DNA of 64,000 bases from Flavobacteriaceae bacterium R38 (GCA_009901575.1 WXYP01000002.1:682001-746000), one strand, 5' to 3'; positions 43,094-52,326 are shown, counted from the stretch's first letter. Translations and numbers: made by a program. Notes: a model not told the origin generated them from the sequence alone.

Positions 43094-45085
43094 ATGCTAA
43101 AATTTTCTTTTTTCAGTATACTGTTCGTATTATTATCTTCAATAACAAATGCCCAGGCAAAAAAAATTAAATTAGGTTTTCCTCCTGTAGAAGAACTTGA
43201 GATGAAAACATATGCCAAAGATACAGCTGCAAGTGCAGTAATCATGTATGAATATGGAAATGCTGGTATAAAATACAGAGATGACGATGTTCGATTATAT
43301 GTTGATTACACCGTAAGAATTAAAATTCTTAAAAAAGAAGGATTAGACCGTGGAGATATAGTTATCCCTTTGAGAAAATCTTCAAGACGAAAAGAAGAAG
43401 TATCAAAAATTAAAGCTGTTTCTACTACTCTAAAAGCAAACGGTGTCCATGAAAAAAGATGGTTAAAAGAAAGTGACATTTACAGAGAAGAATATAACGA
43501 TGATTACATCCTACTAAAATTTGCCGTTCCTAACGTAACTGTAGGAAGTGTTATTGAATATCAGTATACTCTTAAATCTCCCTTTCTTTATAATTTCTTC
43601 CCTTGGGAATTACAGGAAGATATTCCAAAAGTCTACAGCGAGTACCAAACTTCAATTCCGGGAAATTATAAATACAATATAAAACTGGTAGGGAATCAAA
43701 AGTTAGATAAAAATGAAACCGGATTAAAAAGAGAATGCTTTGTTGTAGGGAGAGGAAAAGCAGATTGCTCTACTGCTACATACATAATGAGAGATATTCC
43801 TGCATTTATTGAAGAAGATTATATGTTATCTGCTAAAAACTTCAAATCTAAAATTTCTTATGAGTTAGAAGAGGTTCATTTTTTTGATGGAAAAAAAGAT
43901 AAGTATACAAAAACCTGGAAAAGTACAGATTATGAATTAAGATCGGGAGAAAACTTAGGAGCTCAAAGTAGAAAAGAAAATTATTTTAAAAAACAATTAC
44001 CGGAAAAATTGTTTTCTATAGAAGATCCTTTAGAAAAAGCAAAAAACATCTATTACTATTTACAAGAAAAGATGACATGGAATGAAAAACGGAATCTTTT
44101 TGGTAAAAAAGATGTGAAAGATGTATTCGAAAAAAATACCGGAAGTGTTACTGAAATGAATCTTGTTTTATTAAATAGCCTTAAAGCAGGCGGTTTAAAT
44201 GCAAACTTGATGTTGCTTTCTACAAGAGATAACGGACTTCCTACAAAATTATACCCGGTTTTATCAGAATTCAATTATCTGGTAGTCAAATTAGATATTG
44301 GAGATACTTCATATCTTTTAGATATCACTGATAAAAAACTACCTTTTGGATTACTTCCGTACAAATGTTTAAATAGTTATGGAAGAGTATTCAATTTCAA
44401 AAAAGGCAGTTATTGGTTCGATATAATCGCTGATAAATATCAAACCAAAAGTATCACACAAATGAATGTAAAAGTTGATGAAAACGGACTCATTACCGGG
44501 GACATGCGAGAAGTTAATACCGGCTATTTCGGATTGAATAAACGACAAAGTTTTTCAAAAACAAATGAAGATGCTTATATCGAAGATATGGAAAATAGTC
44601 TAAGTCAAATTAGTGATTTTACTATAAATGAATTTAAAATTGTCAATAAAAATAATTATGAAAAACCTCTTACTGAAACTATAAATTTTCAAATAGATAA
44701 CGATAATATCACCTCTGAGAATATATTCTTTTATCCTTTTATGTTTAATCGTTTTAAAACAAATCCTTTTCAATTAAAAGAACGTACTTATCCGGTTAAT
44801 TTTGGATATTCAAGAGTTTACAATTACCGGATAGCTATCGAAATTCCTGAGTCTATGACCTATACTGAAATACCGCAGAATAAAACCATAAAATTTCAAA
44901 ATGAAACTGCATCTTTAAAAATAAATGCATTACAAAAGGGAAACATATTGAATATTATTTTAAAACTGAACCTTGATCAACCTATCTATAATGCCGAAGA
45001 TTACAACGGATTGAAAACCTTATTTAAAGAACTGGTAGCTATCCAAAATAAAGTTCCTATTGTAATTCAGAAAAAAGTAAAGTAA
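43094..45085 (+). CDS. DUF3857 / transglutaminase-like envelope protein
   Basis: A 663-residue exported protein with signal peptide ~1-20. Residues ~25-290 are DUF3857 (YVDYTVRIKILKKEGLDRGDI, LKFAVPNVTVGSVIEYQYTL). A transglutaminase-like domain follows (~300-450: LEKAKNIYYYLQEKMTWNEKRNL, TGSVTEMNLVLLNSLKAGGLNANL). The Cys expected at the active site is replaced by Ser near residue 351, so enzyme activity is doubtful. The C-terminus (~460-663) is DUF3858-like beta. It is probably a periplasmic protein of unknown function, common in Bacteroidota. Confidence 0.85.
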   Translation: MLKFSFFSILFVLLSSITNAQAKKIKLGFPPVEELEMKTYAKDTAASAVIMYEYGNAGIKYRDDDVRLYVDYTVRIKILKKEGLDRGDIVIPLRKSSRRKEEVSKIKAVSTTLKANGVHEKRWLKESDIYREEYNDDYILLKFAVPNVTVGSVIEYQYTLKSPFLYNFFPWELQEDIPKVYSEYQTSIPGNYKYNIKLVGNQKLDKNETGLKRECFVVGRGKADCSTATYIMRDIPAFIEEDYMLSAKNFKSKISYELEEVHFFDGKKDKYTKTWKSTDYELRSGENLGAQSRKENYFKKQLPEKLFSIEDPLEKAKNIYYYLQEKMTWNEKRNLFGKKDVKDVFEKNTGSVTEMNLVLLNSLKAGGLNANLMLLSTRDNGLPTKLYPVLSEFNYLVVKLDIGDTSYLLDITDKKLPFGLLPYKCLNSYGRVFNFKKGSYWFDIIADKYQTKSITQMNVKVDENGLITGDMREVNTGYFGLNKRQSFSKTNEDAYIEDMENSLSQISDFTINEFKIVNKNNYEKPLTETINFQIDNDNITSENIFFYPFMFNRFKTNPFQLKERTYPVNFGYSRVYNYRIAIEIPESMTYTEIPQNKTIKFQNETASLKINALQKGNILNIILKLNLDQPIYNAEDYNGLKTLFKELVAIQNKVPIVIQKKVK

Positions 45086-45107
45086 TTTTACTTATATTTT
45101 ATAGCCA

Positions 45108-45935
45108 TTGCCAAGTAACAAGAATAGAAATTGGAAAAGTAAACTTCATGAAATTATTTATGAAGCTGATACCCCTTCCGGAAAATTATTTGATGTAATT
45201 TTAATCGTATCTATAGTCGCTAGCATTATACTTGTAATGTTAGAAAGCGTAGATTCTTTTGATAATAAGTATCATGACATACTTCTCTTTATCGAGTGGA
45301 TATTTACTATCTTCTTTACATTAGAATATATTGCACGGATAATTTCCCTGAAACGTCCTTCAAATTATATTTTTAGCTTCTATGGAATTATCGACTTTCT
45401 AGCTACTATTCCTTTATACATTTCTTACTTTATAGCAGGGTCTCAGGCATTACTGGCACTTAGAGCTTTTAGATTACTACGCGTATTTCGTATTTTAAAG
45501 TTGGTTCAGTTTATAGGGGAAGCATCTCAACTGAGAAGAGCTTTAAAAGCCAGCAGGGCAAAAATTACAGTTTTTGTTTACACTGTTTTGATTCTGGCCG
45601 TTATCATGGGAACAGTTATGTATATGGTTGAAGGAAGTGAAAATGGTTTTACCAGCATCCCCAGAAGTATTTACTGGACCATAGTAACTTTAACTACAGT
45701 AGGCTATGGAGATATTGCTCCTCAAACTCCGTTGGGACAGGCAATTGCTTCTTTCATTATGATTATTGGTTATGGAATAATTGCGGTTCCTACAGGAATA
45801 GTTACTGCTGAATTTACCAGGCAAAGAGACAAAAAGGTTCATACCAACACGCAATCATGTCCGAGTTGTAGTATAGAAGGCCATCTTGATCATGCCAAAC
45901 ATTGTTTTAAATGCGGAACTCAACTGAATGAATAA
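45108..45935 (+). CDS. Voltage-gated-type potassium channel with C-terminal zinc ribbon
   Basis: A 275-residue inner-membrane channel of the six-helix Kv type. S1-S3 are near 27-110. The S4 segment (~117-131) has regularly spaced Arg119, 122, 125, 128 and Lys131, giving voltage sensing. The selectivity filter is TTVGYGD (196-202), and S6 has IMIIGYGIIAVPTGI. A soluble tail (~235-275) contains Cys251, 254, 266 and 269 in a CX2C-X11-CX2C zinc ribbon, absent from most bacterial Kv channels. The start is TTG 45108; no nearer ATG is in frame. It overlaps miaA by 8 bases, suggesting translational coupling. Confidence 0.9.
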   Translation: MPSNKNRNWKSKLHEIIYEADTPSGKLFDVILIVSIVASIILVMLESVDSFDNKYHDILLFIEWIFTIFFTLEYIARIISLKRPSNYIFSFYGIIDFLATIPLYISYFIAGSQALLALRAFRLLRVFRILKLVQFIGEASQLRRALKASRAKITVFVYTVLILAVIMGTVMYMVEGSENGFTSIPRSIYWTIVTLTTVGYGDIAPQTPLGQAIASFIMIIGYGIIAVPTGIVTAEFTRQRDKKVHTNTQSCPSCSIEGHLDHAKHCFKCGTQLNE

Positions 45936-46839
45936 TTACCTGATTAGTATTGTAGGTCCTACAGCCATAGGCAAAACAGCTTTGGCAATAGAAATAGCCA
46001 AATTCTTTAAAACAGAAATCCTTTCTGCTGATTCAAGGCAGTTTTATAAAGAAATGAAAATAGGGACTGCAGTCCCTTCTGATGAAGAATTGCAGCAAGT
46101 TAAACATCATTTCATACAACATAAAAGTATTTTTGATGCTTATACTGTTGGCGATTTTGAAAAAGACGCAATAGCTAAAACAACAGAACTCTTTAAAAAT
46201 AATAATATCCTTGTTTTAGTCGGAGGTAGCGGTTTGTATGTCAACGCCGTGATTAATGGATTGGACGATTTTCCGGAAATCAATCCGGAAATCAGAATAC
46301 AGCTTAACAAAAACCTGGAAGAAGATGGCATTGAAACGCTTCAACAACAATTAAAAGTTCTTGACCCTGATTATTACAACAAAGTAGACCTTAAAAATCC
46401 GCATAGATTGATTAGGGCCTTAGAAATATGTATCGGGACAAATCAACCTTTCTCATCCTTTTTGAATCATAAAAAAAGTAACAGAAATTTTATTCCTATT
46501 ACTATTGCACTAACAGCAGAAAGACACCTTATTTATGAAAGGATCAATAAACGGGTAGATATTATGATAAAAGAAGGGTTGGTTGAAGAAGCTCAACAAC
46601 TACATAAATACAAAGATCTAAATGCGATGCAGACCGTTGGTTATCGAGAATTATTTCAGTATTTCGAAAAAGAGTGGACACTTGAATTTGCCATAAAAGA
46701 AATTAAAAAAAATACCCGGCGTTTTGCTAAGCGTCAGCTTACCTGGTATAGAAAAGATGAGTCCATTATATGGATCGATAATCAAACTCCTATAAACGAA
46801 GCGATAGCTATTATTCAAAGTAAAATCAATGAATCCTGA
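45928..46839 (+). CDS. miaA: tRNA dimethylallyltransferase
   Basis: A 303-residue enzyme that adds a dimethylallyl group to A37 of tRNAs reading codons starting with U. Walker A is GPTAIGKT (10-17); ILSADSRQFYKEMKIGTAVP is the substrate/tRNA motif, then LVGGSGLYVNAVINGL, RLIRALEICI and MQTVGYRELFQYFEKEWTLEFAIKEIKKNTRRFAKRQLTWYRKD. Length and order are normal. It starts within the potassium channel gene (8-base overlap) and ends overlapping the RidA-like gene by 11 bases, so the three are likely one transcript. Confidence 0.96.
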   Translation: MNNYLISIVGPTAIGKTALAIEIAKFFKTEILSADSRQFYKEMKIGTAVPSDEELQQVKHHFIQHKSIFDAYTVGDFEKDAIAKTTELFKNNNILVLVGGSGLYVNAVINGLDDFPEINPEIRIQLNKNLEEDGIETLQQQLKVLDPDYYNKVDLKNPHRLIRALEICIGTNQPFSSFLNHKKSNRNFIPITIALTAERHLIYERINKRVDIMIKEGLVEEAQQLHKYKDLNAMQTVGYRELFQYFEKEWTLEFAIKEIKKNTRRFAKRQLTWYRKDESIIWIDNQTPINEAIAIIQSKINES

Positions 46840-47275
46840 AGAAAAATTAAAAGCACTTCAAATTGAACTTCCAACTCCGTATAATCCTATTGGGAATTAT
46901 GTCAGGTATGTACAAACCGGGAATTTAATTTTTATTGGAGGGCATGGGCCTTTCGACAATATGGTAAAAGGCAAAGTCGGACAAGAATTATCTCTTGAAG
47001 ATGGTTATCAGGAAGCCAGAAAAACAGCTATCAATTTATTAGCTACTCTAAAAGAAGCAGCTAACGGATTAAATAATGTTAAACGAATAGTAAAAGTTAA
47101 CGGGATGGTCAATGCTACTGATACTTTTACAGACCATCCAAAAGTCATTAACGGATGTTCTGACTTACTGGTTTCTGTCTTTGGAGACCGAGGCATACAT
47201 ACAAGAGCTGCCGTAGGAATGTCTTCGCTTCCCGGTAATATCCCCGTTGAGATAGAAATGGTCGTAGAAATCTAA
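46829..47275 (+). CDS. RidA/YjgF-family protein
   Basis: A 148-residue protein of the RidA-like superfamily, the longer type with a Lys-rich N-terminus. Motifs are PTPYNPIGNYVRYVQTGNLIFIGGHGPF, ARKTAINLLATLKEAANGLNNVKRIVKVNGMVNAT, HPKVINGCSDLLVSVFGDRGIHTRAAVGMSSLPGNIPVEIEMVVEI. RidA proteins remove 2-aminoacrylate and other reactive enamines formed by PLP enzymes. It overlaps the end of miaA by 11 bases; a terminator follows. Confidence 0.92.
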   Translation: MNPEEKLKALQIELPTPYNPIGNYVRYVQTGNLIFIGGHGPFDNMVKGKVGQELSLEDGYQEARKTAINLLATLKEAANGLNNVKRIVKVNGMVNATDTFTDHPKVINGCSDLLVSVFGDRGIHTRAAVGMSSLPGNIPVEIEMVVEI

Positions 47276-47281
47276 ATAAAA

Positions 47282-47307
47282 AAAGCCGGAATTTATTTTC
47301 CGGCTTT
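47282..47307. terminator. Bidirectional terminator
   Basis: AAAGCCGGAA and TTCCGGCTTT form a 10-bp stem with a 6-base loop, between the RidA-like gene and the convergent response-regulator gene, with A and T runs on the two sides. Confidence 0.87.
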
Positions 47308-47329
47308 CTTATCTTATATTGTATATTAA

Positions 47330-48043
47330 CTATTCTGCTTCAGTTTTAACTACTAATCTGAATCCTTCACCATGAATATTTAATATTTCTACATCTTCAT
47401 CAAGTTTTAGATATTTTCTTAGCTTAGCTATGTAAACATCCATACTTCTGGAAGTAAAGTAATTATCATCTCTCCAGATCTTAGTTAAAGCTAATTCTCT
47501 TGGCATTAAATCATTTTCATGAAGTGCTAATAATCTAAGTAACTCGTTTTCTTTTGGTGATAATTTAATAGGCTCTCCATCTCCGTAAGTTAGAAATCTC
47601 AATTTGGAATTTAAGTGGAAACCACCTATTTGAAATTCAAATTGTTTGCTATCAGCTACAGAATCAGAAGCCTTTCTCTGCATGATTGCTTTAATTTTAA
47701 AAAGAAGCACTTCAGAATCAAACGGTTTATTAAGATAATCATCTGCACCCGCTTTATATCCTTTAAGAACATCTTCTTTCATAGTTTTAGCAGTTAAGAA
47801 GATAATTGGCACTTGTTCATTCTTTTCTCTAATCTCTTTAGCCAATGTGAATCCATCTTTATATGGCATCATAACATCCAGAATACAAAGGTCATAATTG
47901 TCTTTTTTAAACTTTTCAAAACCTTCCATTCCGTTTTTAGCTAATACTACATCAAAATCGTTCATAGATAAATAATCTTTAAGAACGATTCCAAAATTCG
48001 GATCATCTTCTACTAATAAAATCTTCTTATTTGCTGTTTCCAT
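47330..48043 (-). CDS. OmpR-type response regulator
   Basis: A 237-residue two-domain regulator. The receiver domain has ILLVEDDPNFG and the phosphoacceptor Asp56 in LCILDVMMP, with Lys in FLTAKT. The C-terminal winged helix (~135-230: LSPKENELLRLLALHENDLMPRELALTKIWRDDNYFTSRSMDVYIAKLRKYL) is the OmpR/PhoB type. It lies 7 bases after the histidine kinase gene; the two form one unit and probably an envelope-stress system of the RprXY kind found in Bacteroidota, though the stimulus is unknown. Confidence 0.93.
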   Translation of the reverse strand: METANKKILLVEDDPNFGIVLKDYLSMNDFDVVLAKNGMEGFEKFKKDNYDLCILDVMMPYKDGFTLAKEIREKNEQVPIIFLTAKTMKEDVLKGYKAGADDYLNKPFDSEVLLFKIKAIMQRKASDSVADSKQFEFQIGGFHLNSKLRFLTYGDGEPIKLSPKENELLRLLALHENDLMPRELALTKIWRDDNYFTSRSMDVYIAKLRKYLKLDEDVEILNIHGEGFRLVVKTEAE

Positions 48044-48050
48044 AATGTTT

Positions 48051-49622
48051 TTATATTAAAGGTAACTTTATATAAAAGGTACTTCCCTTATCTTTTTCAC
48101 TTTCTACGTAGATCTCACCTTGATGATCTTCTACTATTTTTTTAACATATGCCAAGCCTAATCCATGGCCTTTAATATTATGTATATTCCCTGTATGTTC
48201 CCTGTAGAATTTTTCAAAAATTCTTTTGGCAACGGCTTTACTCATTCCTGCTCCCTGATCTTGTACTTTAATGATGATGTTATTTTTTGCAACTTCTGTA
48301 TATACATCAATCTTTGGAGCATCAGGAGAATATTTGATAGCGTTGTCTAAGATATTAACAAGAACGTTAGTAAAATGCATTTCATTGCCCAGTATTTCAC
48401 TGCTTGTAGCTTCTAAATGCTCATTAATGTATCCCCCTCTATTTTCTACAATTAGAGATACATGCGTAATCGCCTCTTCTATTCTGTCGTGTACATCAAC
48501 TCTATCCTTACTAATATCCAGCTGATTTTTTTCTAATTTAGAAATTCTTAAGACATTTTCTACTTGCGCATGCATTCGTTTATTCTCTTCTCTTATCATT
48601 TGAAGGTATCTTTTCACCTTATCTGTATTTTCAAAAGCCTTAGGATTTTTTATTGCATCTAAAGCCAGATTTATTGTAGCAATAGGAGTTTTAAACTCAT
48701 GCGTCATATTATTAATAAAGTCTGTTTTGATCTCAGATATTTGTTTTTGCTTTATCAATTGATACAATGCACTTGAATATGCAACTATAATAACCAGTGT
48801 TAATATCACCGATAGAAAAACCATTCCAATGATAGAAGATATTAAAAATTTCTTCTTTTTAGGAAAGCTAACCAATAAATCATAATCACTTTTACCTTCA
48901 TTATCAATAAAAAGTGATGTTCTGTACCTAGTAGATTTAGAAGAGCTAAATTTTCTTGATCTAACTTTAGTTGCCAGTCCGTTACTGTAAACACCAAATT
49001 CAAAATCAATATCAATATCTCTATCTGTAAACTCTCGTTTTAATAAAGTTTTAATTTCTTCAATATCTATTCTTTTGTGAATAGGAAATCTTTTATAAAT
49101 ATCTCTATAACTTGTAGTATATAAGGCCCTTTGGATTTCATCCATTTGCCCTACCTTCTTTATTAACTGAGATTGATTCAGCTTTCGATTATCTAATCCA
49201 ATTCCATCAGAAACAATTTTAGATTCTCTTATACTCACCAGTTTTTTAAGGCTTAAACTATCAAATACGCCATTTTCAAAGAACGCGGAAGAATAACCAT
49301 AGTTTTCTTCTAATAATCCGTTGGTATAAATGTATCTTTCATTATTACCCGCATCGCTTTCTAAAACAAAAAGCCCTGCAATTTTTGTATTGTCCGGATC
49401 TTTAATACTATCTATCTCATTTGCTACAACTCCAAAGAAATCGCTTAATTCTCTTTCCTGAATCTTGTCGGCAACAGATTTCAAACTTTGATTAATGTTT
49501 CCGGAAAACTGCTCTTCTTTATTCTCGATTGCAGTCTTAATCCAATACCCCTGCACGAAAATAATTCCGCTTAGGGACAGACTCATTAATACAACTAATA
49601 AAACGAATAATCTCTTACTCAT
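48051..49622 (-). CDS. Membrane sensor histidine kinase
   Basis: A 523-residue inner-membrane kinase. Membrane segments are near 5-25 and 258-282, enclosing a periplasmic domain of ~230 residues with no recognised name. There is no HAMP domain; DHp follows directly with H308 in FINNMTHEFKTPIATINLALDAI. The catalytic ATPase domain has N-box NILDNAIKYSP and G-boxes GAGMS and GHGLGLAYVKKIVEDHQG. It pairs with the response regulator 7 bases downstream. A TAATTTTG box ends 5 bases before the ATG. Confidence 0.93.
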   Translation of the reverse strand: MSKRLFVLLVVLMSLSLSGIIFVQGYWIKTAIENKEEQFSGNINQSLKSVADKIQERELSDFFGVVANEIDSIKDPDNTKIAGLFVLESDAGNNERYIYTNGLLEENYGYSSAFFENGVFDSLSLKKLVSIRESKIVSDGIGLDNRKLNQSQLIKKVGQMDEIQRALYTTSYRDIYKRFPIHKRIDIEEIKTLLKREFTDRDIDIDFEFGVYSNGLATKVRSRKFSSSKSTRYRTSLFIDNEGKSDYDLLVSFPKKKKFLISSIIGMVFLSVILTLVIIVAYSSALYQLIKQKQISEIKTDFINNMTHEFKTPIATINLALDAIKNPKAFENTDKVKRYLQMIREENKRMHAQVENVLRISKLEKNQLDISKDRVDVHDRIEEAITHVSLIVENRGGYINEHLEATSSEILGNEMHFTNVLVNILDNAIKYSPDAPKIDVYTEVAKNNIIIKVQDQGAGMSKAVAKRIFEKFYREHTGNIHNIKGHGLGLAYVKKIVEDHQGEIYVESEKDKGSTFYIKLPLI

Positions 49623-49627
49623 TTGGC

Positions 49628-49635
49628 CAAAATTA
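49628..49635 (-). promoter_or_regulatory. -7 element abutting the histidine kinase start
   Basis: On the minus strand TAATTTTG matches TAnnTTTG and ends 5 bases before the kinase ATG (spacer GCCAA), pointing to a nearly leaderless transcript. Confidence 0.45.
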
Positions 49636-49700
49636 TGATATTAACTTTGCTTTCTATTTGCATTTAACCTAACCTTAACAAAAATGTTAAAATTATATTT

Positions 49701-50285
49701 TTAACTACTTTTTTTCAGTATAAGATTATGAATCTTATCTACTTCTGCCCTTGTCTTTTCTATATCTACATTTTCAATTACATAATCAGATAATGGTATT
49801 TTTTTTTCATCATCCCATTGATTTTCCATCCTGGCCAATATTTCTTCTCTTTTCATTCCATCTCTTTCTAGTACTCTTTCTATTCGTGTTTCTTTAGGTG
49901 CGGTTACTAAAATCATTTCATCACAATATGTATAACCGTCGTTTTCAAACAGAATAGCGGCTTCTTTTATCACATAAGGACTCTTTTGATGCTCGCACCA
50001 ATCATTAAAGTGTTTTTTTACCTTCGGATGAACAATGCTATTGAGTAATTCTAATTGCTCTTTATGATTAAAAACTACGGTTGCCAAAAATTTTCTATTC
50101 AATCCTTTATTGGTATAAGTTTCTTCTCCAAAAGCCGTTATAATTTCGTCATGAATTTCTTGAGAAGAATTCATGAGTTTTTTAGCTTCATCATCTGCAA
50201 TAAAAACAGCTATACCAAGATCTGAAAACATTTTTGCTACTGTAGATTTTCCGCTTCCAATACCTCCTGTGAGTCCAATAATCAT
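49701..50285 (-). CDS. coaE: Dephospho-CoA kinase
   Basis: A 194-residue P-loop kinase doing the last step of coenzyme A synthesis. P-loop GGIGSGKST (7-15), then SDLGIAVFIADDEAKKLMN and HPKVKKHFNDWCEHQ and VIKEAAILFENDGY. Length is normal. Its ATG overlaps the stop of the YbbR gene upstream by four bases (ATGA), so the pair is translated together. The bifunctional coaBC lies a few genes away on the same strand. Confidence 0.95.
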   Translation of the reverse strand: MIIGLTGGIGSGKSTVAKMFSDLGIAVFIADDEAKKLMNSSQEIHDEIITAFGEETYTNKGLNRKFLATVVFNHKEQLELLNSIVHPKVKKHFNDWCEHQKSPYVIKEAAILFENDGYTYCDEMILVTAPKETRIERVLERDGMKREEILARMENQWDDEKKIPLSDYVIENVDIEKTRAEVDKIHNLILKKSS

Positions 50286-51247
50286 TCTTCTCTTCGTATT
50301 AAATATTCTATTTTTTTATCAATTAAAGTCGCTTCTTTTATAATACTCGGTTTTTTTAAAATTCTTGGGATTAAATAATTGGTAGTCGAATTTATTTCAT
50401 TAAAATCACAAGTAATTGTAAAATCTTCTATTTTAATTGTACTTATATTTTGAATTGTAGCCCTGCATAATAAACTTATTTCTCTGGGAAAAACATTCAC
50501 AATCGTCCCTTCGGGAACATTAGTTACAACGACAGGTATCTTAATTAATCGTTCTGAAAAACGTTCTACTCTTCCAGATATTTGAATCTTTTCTGTATTA
50601 AAATTCAAATGTTTTAATGCTTCAGGAATCATTAACTCTGTAGCAATATCAATATCACTGTTTATATTTTTCAGAAACACTTTCTTTGTCTTTAAATGAG
50701 ATATGGTATCAACTGCATCTTCAGGCCCTATAACTGTAATTTCCCTCGGGTTTATTATTAAACTATCATTTAATTCAAAATCATCAGCAAAATTCATACC
50801 CAATTGATGCACAACTGGTATTACTTTCTTTTTATTCTTTCCAAAATTTAGATAGAATGTTTCTGAAGTTATCTGTTGTATACTTATATTCTTTGCAATT
50901 ACTTCCTGAATAGCTTCCTTCAAGTAGTCATCTGAGAAATAGCTTTTCCCTGAAATGTCTTTTAATTCGGATACATCTAAATCCAATTCTTTTTTAAACA
51001 ACCTATAGCTTAATATCTGAAAACCTTGTGCTCTGGCAATAGCACTCAATTTAACCGGCGGATCTCCCAATAGAATCTTATCTTCAGGAATATTCACATA
51101 ATTAATCTTAAAATAAATCTGTCCATTATATGAATCAGAAAACTTTATTAAAAACCAAAGTATTGAGGAAAACAGTATAAAAAACATAAATACTGTTGCC
51201 TTTCGCTGTTTAAATATTTTTTTAATAAAAGCTTTAAAACGTTTCAT
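50282..51247 (-). CDS. YbbR-domain membrane protein (CdaR-like)
   Basis: A 321-residue protein with one N-terminal membrane anchor (~20-38, FMFFILFSSILWFLIKFS) and a periplasmic part built from YbbR-like repeats (the pattern TVIGPEDAVDTISHLKT, VFLKNINSDIDIATELMIP and RVERFSERLIKIPVVVTNVPEGTIV). YbbR proteins in Firmicutes (CdaR) regulate the di-adenylate cyclase CdaA; no cyclase gene is adjacent here. It lies 3 bases after the GT2 gene and overlaps coaE by 4 bases. Confidence 0.85.
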   Translation of the reverse strand: MKRFKAFIKKIFKQRKATVFMFFILFSSILWFLIKFSDSYNGQIYFKINYVNIPEDKILLGDPPVKLSAIARAQGFQILSYRLFKKELDLDVSELKDISGKSYFSDDYLKEAIQEVIAKNISIQQITSETFYLNFGKNKKKVIPVVHQLGMNFADDFELNDSLIINPREITVIGPEDAVDTISHLKTKKVFLKNINSDIDIATELMIPEALKHLNFNTEKIQISGRVERFSERLIKIPVVVTNVPEGTIVNVFPREISLLCRATIQNISTIKIEDFTITCDFNEINSTTNYLIPRILKKPSIIKEATLIDKKIEYLIRREE

Positions 51248-51250
51248 TAT

Positions 51251-52252
51251 TTAATCAAAAAATAATTCCGGTAAGAGATTTGCCGGTTCTTGCTTGCTTA
51301 ATTTAAGCAAAAAAAACGATCTTAGAAAACCATATCCGTATCCGAAGAACTGTATCAGTACGGCAAAAATTGATAATACAGCTATAGCTAAGTTTCTATT
51401 TTTGATTAATGAATCAAAAAACAGTATCAAAAAATAAGCAACATAAAAAAGGATTGGAATATTAGAAATAAAAAAAGCAAAAAATACCGAAGCTATTAAG
51501 CCAATTATAAAAAACCCAGGAAACCAATACGTAATCTTTTTTGTTTTTGGATGCCATTTATTAAGGATAGGACGGGCTAGTCCAAATTTATTTACTTGTT
51601 TGTAAAATTTCTTCCAGGATATTCTCCTTTTGTGGTATACAAATGCTTTCTCAACAAATGAGGTTTTATATCCGGCTTTCCAAATTCGAATGGTTAGATC
51701 CGGATCTTCACCCGGGTGAATTTTTCCAAATCCATTTGTCTTTTCAAACGCAGCCTTAGATATCCCCATATTAAAACTACGAGGCTGAAACTTATCTACT
51801 GCATTTTTATGTCCTCTAATCCCTCCTGTTGTTAAAAAAGAAGTCATTGCATAACTTATAGCTTTCTGTAGGCTCGTAAAGGATTCATGTGCTGCATCAG
51901 GGCCTCCAAAACAATCTACATAATTTTTGCGTAATGCAGTATCTGCTTCCAAAAGATATTCGGGAGGTAAAATACAATCAGAGTCAAGAATAATGAAATA
52001 ATTTCCTTTAGCATGTCTCATTCCATAATTCCTGGAGTCTCCCGGGCCAGAATTTTCTTTAAAAAAATACGATATATTTAAGGAAAGTTCATATTTTTTA
52101 ATAACACTTTCCGAGGTATTATTACTTCCATCTTCTACAATTACAATTTCATAAGACTTGTCATAAGCTTGTTGAGTCAAACTCTCTAATAATTCATCTA
52201 TTTCTTCCGGTCTGTTGTAGACAGGTATGATTATTGAATATTGTAATTCCAT
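51251..52252 (-). CDS. Family 2 glycosyltransferase with C-terminal membrane helices
   Basis: A 333-residue GT-A enzyme. SIIIPVYNRPEEIDELLESL opens the fold, EDGSN and FIILDSDCILPP (DxD-type metal site) follow, and GFGKIHPGEDPDLTIRIWKAGYK is the acceptor-side ED motif. Two or three membrane helices (~245-320) anchor it to the inner membrane. The donor and product are not predictable; a surface polysaccharide or lipid is likely. A TACATTTG box ends 4 bases before its ATG. YbbR follows at once. Confidence 0.88.
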   Translation of the reverse strand: MELQYSIIIPVYNRPEEIDELLESLTQQAYDKSYEIVIVEDGSNNTSESVIKKYELSLNISYFFKENSGPGDSRNYGMRHAKGNYFIILDSDCILPPEYLLEADTALRKNYVDCFGGPDAAHESFTSLQKAISYAMTSFLTTGGIRGHKNAVDKFQPRSFNMGISKAAFEKTNGFGKIHPGEDPDLTIRIWKAGYKTSFVEKAFVYHKRRISWKKFYKQVNKFGLARPILNKWHPKTKKITYWFPGFFIIGLIASVFFAFFISNIPILFYVAYFLILFFDSLIKNRNLAIAVLSIFAVLIQFFGYGYGFLRSFFLLKLSKQEPANLLPELFFD

Positions 52253-52256
52253 ATTG

Positions 52257-52264
52257 CAAATGTA
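52257..52264 (-). promoter_or_regulatory. -7 element abutting the GT2 start
   Basis: On the minus strand TACATTTG matches TAnnTTTG and ends 4 bases before the ATG. It lies directly after the fabI terminator, so the GT2-YbbR-coaE unit needs its own promoter here. Confidence 0.5.
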
Positions 52265-52273
52265 ACTAAAAGC

Positions 52274-52303
52274 GCAAAAAAAAAACCTCCTTAAAAGGAG
52301 GTT
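52274..52303 (-). terminator. Rho-independent terminator after fabI
   Basis: AACCTCCTT and AAGGAGGTT form a 9-bp stem with a 2-base centre. On the minus strand it is followed by about ten T, 24 bases after the fabI stop. Confidence 0.85.
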
Positions 52304-52326
52304 CTAATTGTATTTATTTTTGTTAT

